A stretch of DNA of 43,305 nt from an uncultured Bacteroidales bacterium (GTDB lineage Bacteria > Bacteroidota > Bacteroidia > Bacteroidales > Paludibacteraceae), in the NCBI GenBank assembly GCA_902798965.1, contig CADBYS010000034.1:1-43305 (forward strand), in the 5' to 3' direction. The notes below the pieces were generated by a model, which saw only the letters and a list, made by a program, of their open reading frames with translations, ran no database searches and was not told the DNA's origin. This document shows positions 40,925 to 43,305 of the stretch, piece after piece. A program made the translations under genes and the position numbers. Position 1 is the stretch's first letter, and every line of letters starts with the position of its first letter.

Positions 40925-41791
40925 ATGGAAAATCAAGAATCCCAAAAGTCAGAACAGAAGAAACGCCTAACAAGAGAAGATTGCAAACTTGATAGAAAGC
41001 ATTTTCACGATAAAGATGAGCAAGGAAATGAGGTAATAGAAGAAATTGATGACGAGTCACTTGAAGATTGGAAAATTGAAGATGTCGGTTGTGATGTGGA
41101 CGACCGTGCCACCGAGGAAAAATGTCGTGATTACTACTTCTATGATTACGACAAAGACTTGTTAGCCGAATATTACCACCAGAGAGGACAAGATTTTAAC
41201 CCCACAGAGTGGAAATACGCACGTTGGGGACTTATCAAAATGTTCAATGACAATTGGCTTAAATCTCCGGCATTCGTTGATTGGAGTGCTATGCGAAATT
41301 GCATACGTGAAGATCATATTGAAGATTTTATTCATAATATAAAAAGTGCTGCTACTCGTGTACAAATCCTAGAGCACATTATAAAAATTGTGGACTCAAT
41401 CTGCCAAGGCTCTTTCGTTCGCAGTTCATGGGATAAAAAAGATGTGCTACCTATATACAAACGACTGAAAGCTGAAAGTGAGGCTGCTGCAAAAGTAGAG
41501 AAACAAGAATTAGCCAAGCAAAAGGCAGCAGAGAAAAAGCAGGAAAAGAAAAAAAATAGCGATTTCGTTGTTACGATTGATGAAATTATGAACTATGCCA
41601 ACCATGAGGCCGGTGAACACCAATACGCTATTGCCGCTATGCTGAGATATTTCTGCTTTCAAAAGCAAGAATGGGATAACTCAATAGTTAGAAATAAGAT
41701 ACGTTCATTAGGTTCGAAAACTGAAATTAGCATTGAAAATAACGGAACACTTAACCAAAATGTCAACTCCGATGTTTCTATCCATCAATAA
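40925..41791 (+). CDS. unrecognised protein with acidic N-terminus and coiled coil
   Basis: A 288-residue protein, no signal peptide or membrane helix. It has an acidic N-terminus (residues 30-62), a Tyr/Asp-rich stretch (RDYYFYDYDKDLLAEYY, 68-84), a Lys/Ala/Glu coiled coil at about 183-211 and an Asn-rich C-terminus (ENNGTLNQNVNSDVSIHQ). No catalytic motif seen. The last 32 nt overlap the start of the next gene in the +1 frame, which suggests the two are translated together. It begins 98 bp after the restriction endonuclease but behind its terminator, so it is probably a separate transcript. Function unknown. Confidence 0.7.
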   Translation: MENQESQKSEQKKRLTREDCKLDRKHFHDKDEQGNEVIEEIDDESLEDWKIEDVGCDVDDRATEEKCRDYYFYDYDKDLLAEYYHQRGQDFNPTEWKYARWGLIKMFNDNWLKSPAFVDWSAMRNCIREDHIEDFIHNIKSAATRVQILEHIIKIVDSICQGSFVRSSWDKKDVLPIYKRLKAESEAAAKVEKQELAKQKAAEKKQEKKKNSDFVVTIDEIMNYANHEAGEHQYAIAAMLRYFCFQKQEWDNSIVRNKIRSLGSKTEISIENNGTLNQNVNSDVSIHQ

Positions 41792-42311
41792 TCAAACAGG
41801 GGGAATTATTAATGTCTTCAATAATGTTTCCGCAACCATTCACCAAGCCAACGGACAACAAACAATTGATATCCATTCTCCTTCATCAGATGATATAGGT
41901 AATAATGTGGAGAAGAATTCTCCCCATGTGTCTGACTGTCGGTTGGGCACCAGTGCCCAACGTGGTCGAAAAATCCAGCGTCTCTTTATCGATGAACAAA
42001 CAGCCGGACAAGAGAAAAAACGCCTCTTGAGTTTTCTCCATCAGCATAACTTAGGCTCGCGTGAATTCGATTCTTCCGAGGATTCTACTGTTAATCAAAT
42101 TGCAGTTTGCTTCTATCGTCAATGGGCTAAACGCGGATTGCTGGACAACAAAGCAGGAAGTACCGCTTATGTACGTTTCCTTAAGAATGATTGTGGACTC
42201 CCGATATCCGTTCTTGAAAAGGCGCTCGGCAACATCCTATCACGCATGATCAATAGCAAGCAGAACTATCCCCAATGGAGCGGTGATATAAGCGAATATT
42301 TCCAAAAATAA
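41760..42311 (+). CDS. unrecognised protein overlapping the gene before it
   Basis: A 183-residue protein (start MSTPMFLSINNQTGGIINVF). The first 50 residues are Asn/Ile-rich and beta-prone, like the Asn-rich tail of the preceding protein; the rest is a helical domain (EKKRLLSFLHQHNLGSREFD, YVRFLKNDCGLPISVLEKAL). An extended start upstream (41733) lies inside the preceding gene and is less likely. The genes may encode partner proteins or, with a frameshift, a fusion. Function unknown; no motif recognised. Confidence 0.65.
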   Translation: MSTPMFLSINNQTGGIINVFNNVSATIHQANGQQTIDIHSPSSDDIGNNVEKNSPHVSDCRLGTSAQRGRKIQRLFIDEQTAGQEKKRLLSFLHQHNLGSREFDSSEDSTVNQIAVCFYRQWAKRGLLDNKAGSTAYVRFLKNDCGLPISVLEKALGNILSRMINSKQNYPQWSGDISEYFQK

Positions 42312-42376
42312 TTTTGCACAATTTCGCACATTTCCGCACAAGGCATTTTTTCTAAACCTCTATAACCCCAGTAATT

Positions 42377-42410
42377 ACGGGCTTTCCGAAAGGATTGCCC
42401 GTATTTTTTT
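42377..42410 (+). terminator. intrinsic terminator
   Basis: ACGGGC (42377-42382), partly paired inner loop, GCCCGT (42397-42402), then A and eight Ts; 66 bp after the preceding gene. Confidence 0.8.
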
Positions 42411-42440
42411 TGTGCGTAATTAAAATGCACAATTCGCACA

Positions 42441-42472
42441 TTTGGCACACATTCTTATTTTCCCTACCTTTG
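42441..42472 (+). promoter_or_regulatory. promoter of the HNH nuclease gene
   Basis: TTTG (42441-42444), 20-nt spacer, TACCTTTG (42465-42472). Confidence 0.65.
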
Positions 42473-42526
42473 CATCGTTTTTCGGCAGGAGAAGGCGCCC
42501 TCCTCAACCCCGAAAGCACTACAACA

Positions 42527-43305
42527 ATGGACAAATCAAAACTCAACTGGGTGTACTACACGGGCGAGATGTTCGACCTGTATGTCACCCCCAACCTCAT
42601 CAAGCGCCTGCTCGCGCCTCTTGAGCCCGATCTGGAGTACGTAACCTCCATGCAATGCCGATGCCTGCATATCCGCCCGAGTGGTGTAGGCTTAAATAAA
42701 CACGGCGAAATAGTCTCCTACCTGTACTCCACGAATAGCGGCAGATTCTTCGACCGCGGCAAGGACGGATGGGTGGAACAAAAGTACAACTACTGTCCGG
42801 CTATGCAAAATTATAAAAAAGGAAGCGTTCATCCAATCATGCGTCAATATGGTGGCTTACTATGCCACCTGCTGGTTGCTCACGCCTGGCATGGTGCTCG
42901 CCCGGAAGGTATGGTGTGCGACCATAAGGACACGAACCTGATGAACTGGCATGCTGTCAACCTCGAGTGGGTTACCCCTGCAGAGAATAACCGCAGAGCC
43001 GGCATAGCCCGAAAGCTTCGGAATATTGGTATCAACCCCGAACTGATCTACACTAATGTCCTCGATAGAATCTTCAAACTCCCCGACGAACTTATCGGCA
43101 CGCTCACCGACATGTTCCTCTTCCTCAGCAAAACCGATTTCGGTGATCAAGAGTTGAGCGTTACAAACCTCAACGCCTGCCTCTCGGAAGCATACCGCCG
43201 CACGGATATATCCTGTAAGCTTCGGGATGTTAGTATCAACCCCGAACTGATCTACACAAATATCCTTAATAGTATCTTCAAACTCCCCGACGAACTTATC
43301 GGCAC
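42527..43305 (+). CDS. HNH endonuclease with C-terminal tandem repeats, truncated by window edge
   Basis: Partial protein of at least 259 residues starting MDKSKLNWVYYTGEMFDLYV, with the C-terminus outside the window. An HNH/HNH_3-type nuclease motif lies at about 115-155: VAHAWHGARPEGMVCDHKDT, then NLMNWHAVNLEWVTPAENNR, with His119, Asp132, His133, Asn137 and Asn145 as likely active-site or zinc-finger-like positions. From residue 163 the sequence repeats with a 68-residue period (KLRNIGINPELIYTNVLDRI, KLRDVSINPELIYTNILNSI, each ending in FKLPDELIG). The N-terminus (1-110) is of unknown family. Such enzymes nick or cut DNA and may act in phage, homing or transfer functions. GC content seems closer to the chromosomal genes than to the TA region. 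Confidence 0.8.
   Translation, partial: MDKSKLNWVYYTGEMFDLYVTPNLIKRLLAPLEPDLEYVTSMQCRCLHIRPSGVGLNKHGEIVSYLYSTNSGRFFDRGKDGWVEQKYNYCPAMQNYKKGSVHPIMRQYGGLLCHLLVAHAWHGARPEGMVCDHKDTNLMNWHAVNLEWVTPAENNRRAGIARKLRNIGINPELIYTNVLDRIFKLPDELIGTLTDMFLFLSKTDFGDQELSVTNLNACLSEAYRRTDISCKLRDVSINPELIYTNILNSIFKLPDELIG
43013..43305 (+). repeat. 204-bp tandem repeat in the HNH gene
   Basis: AAGCTTCGG at 43013 and again at 43217, with the following 80 bases nearly the same (ending in CTTATCGGCAC). The second copy is cut by the window edge. Confidence 0.85.

Noticed and set aside
1-43305. CRISPR array, tRNA, rRNA, insertion sequence, prophage
   Set aside because: No spaced direct repeats of the CRISPR kind, no tRNA or rRNA hallmarks, and no transposase, integrase or phage structural gene were recognised.

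Overview
The window looks like a chromosomal segment of a Bacteroidales bacterium (phylum Bacteroidota). Three things point there: very large secreted proteins of the type IX secretion kind (an IgGFc-binding-like adhesin, LamG and Listeria-Bacteroides repeat proteins, and a shared C-terminal tail of the form KIL..G...IIR.G..Y); repeated matches to the Bacteroidota promoter (TTTG, 20 nt, TAnnTTTG); and few Shine-Dalgarno sequences. The genus cannot be fixed from the sequence. Sugar-coated or plasmid functions, tRNA, rRNA, CRISPR arrays, transposases and integrases were not seen.

Layout. 1-7678 (minus) is the N-terminal 2559 codons of a giant adhesin that runs off the left edge. 8346-13836 (minus) is a housekeeping block: S9-family peptidase lipoprotein, RecG helicase and a TonB-type energy transducer. 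13837-28177 (plus) is an accessory region, visibly more AT-rich. It holds an orphan HTH antitoxin, an ORF6N protein, a YafQ-type toxin-antitoxin (TA) module with an extra mini-antitoxin, a P-loop/PIN pair, a DUF2971 protein, a 1373-residue secreted repeat protein with a small exported companion, and then three TA modules in a row (HigBA and two RelE/ParE type). 28179-29051 is a BASS-family transporter, convergent with a 3270-residue secreted protein (29090-38902, minus). 39195-40827 is a type II restriction-modification pair (SPPY-type methyltransferase and MvaI/BcnI-like endonuclease), followed by two overlapping unknown genes and a truncated HNH nuclease with tandem repeats at the right edge.

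The most interesting structure is outside the proteins. Four copies of a roughly 160-bp element (10598-10758, 10792-10952, 14224-14385, 25187-25343) fold as an outer stem enclosing two or three hairpins. The stems are kept while their bases change, and the ends are similar direct repeats. I do not recognise this family. One end of it is also part of a duplicated leader that precedes each of the three consecutive TA modules, so the TA region looks like an array of interchangeable cassettes behind near-identical promoters. A separate candidate structured RNA with its own promoter lies at 14567-14880. Short tandem repeats with a 7-nt period are scattered both between and inside genes.

How the genes work together: the large secreted proteins probably form the cell-surface and adhesion layer. 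The accessory blocks (TA modules, PIN nuclease, restriction-modification, HNH) are of the stress, defence and mobile-DNA type and probably arrived by transfer. RecG, TonB, the S9 peptidase and the BASS carrier are ordinary chromosomal functions.
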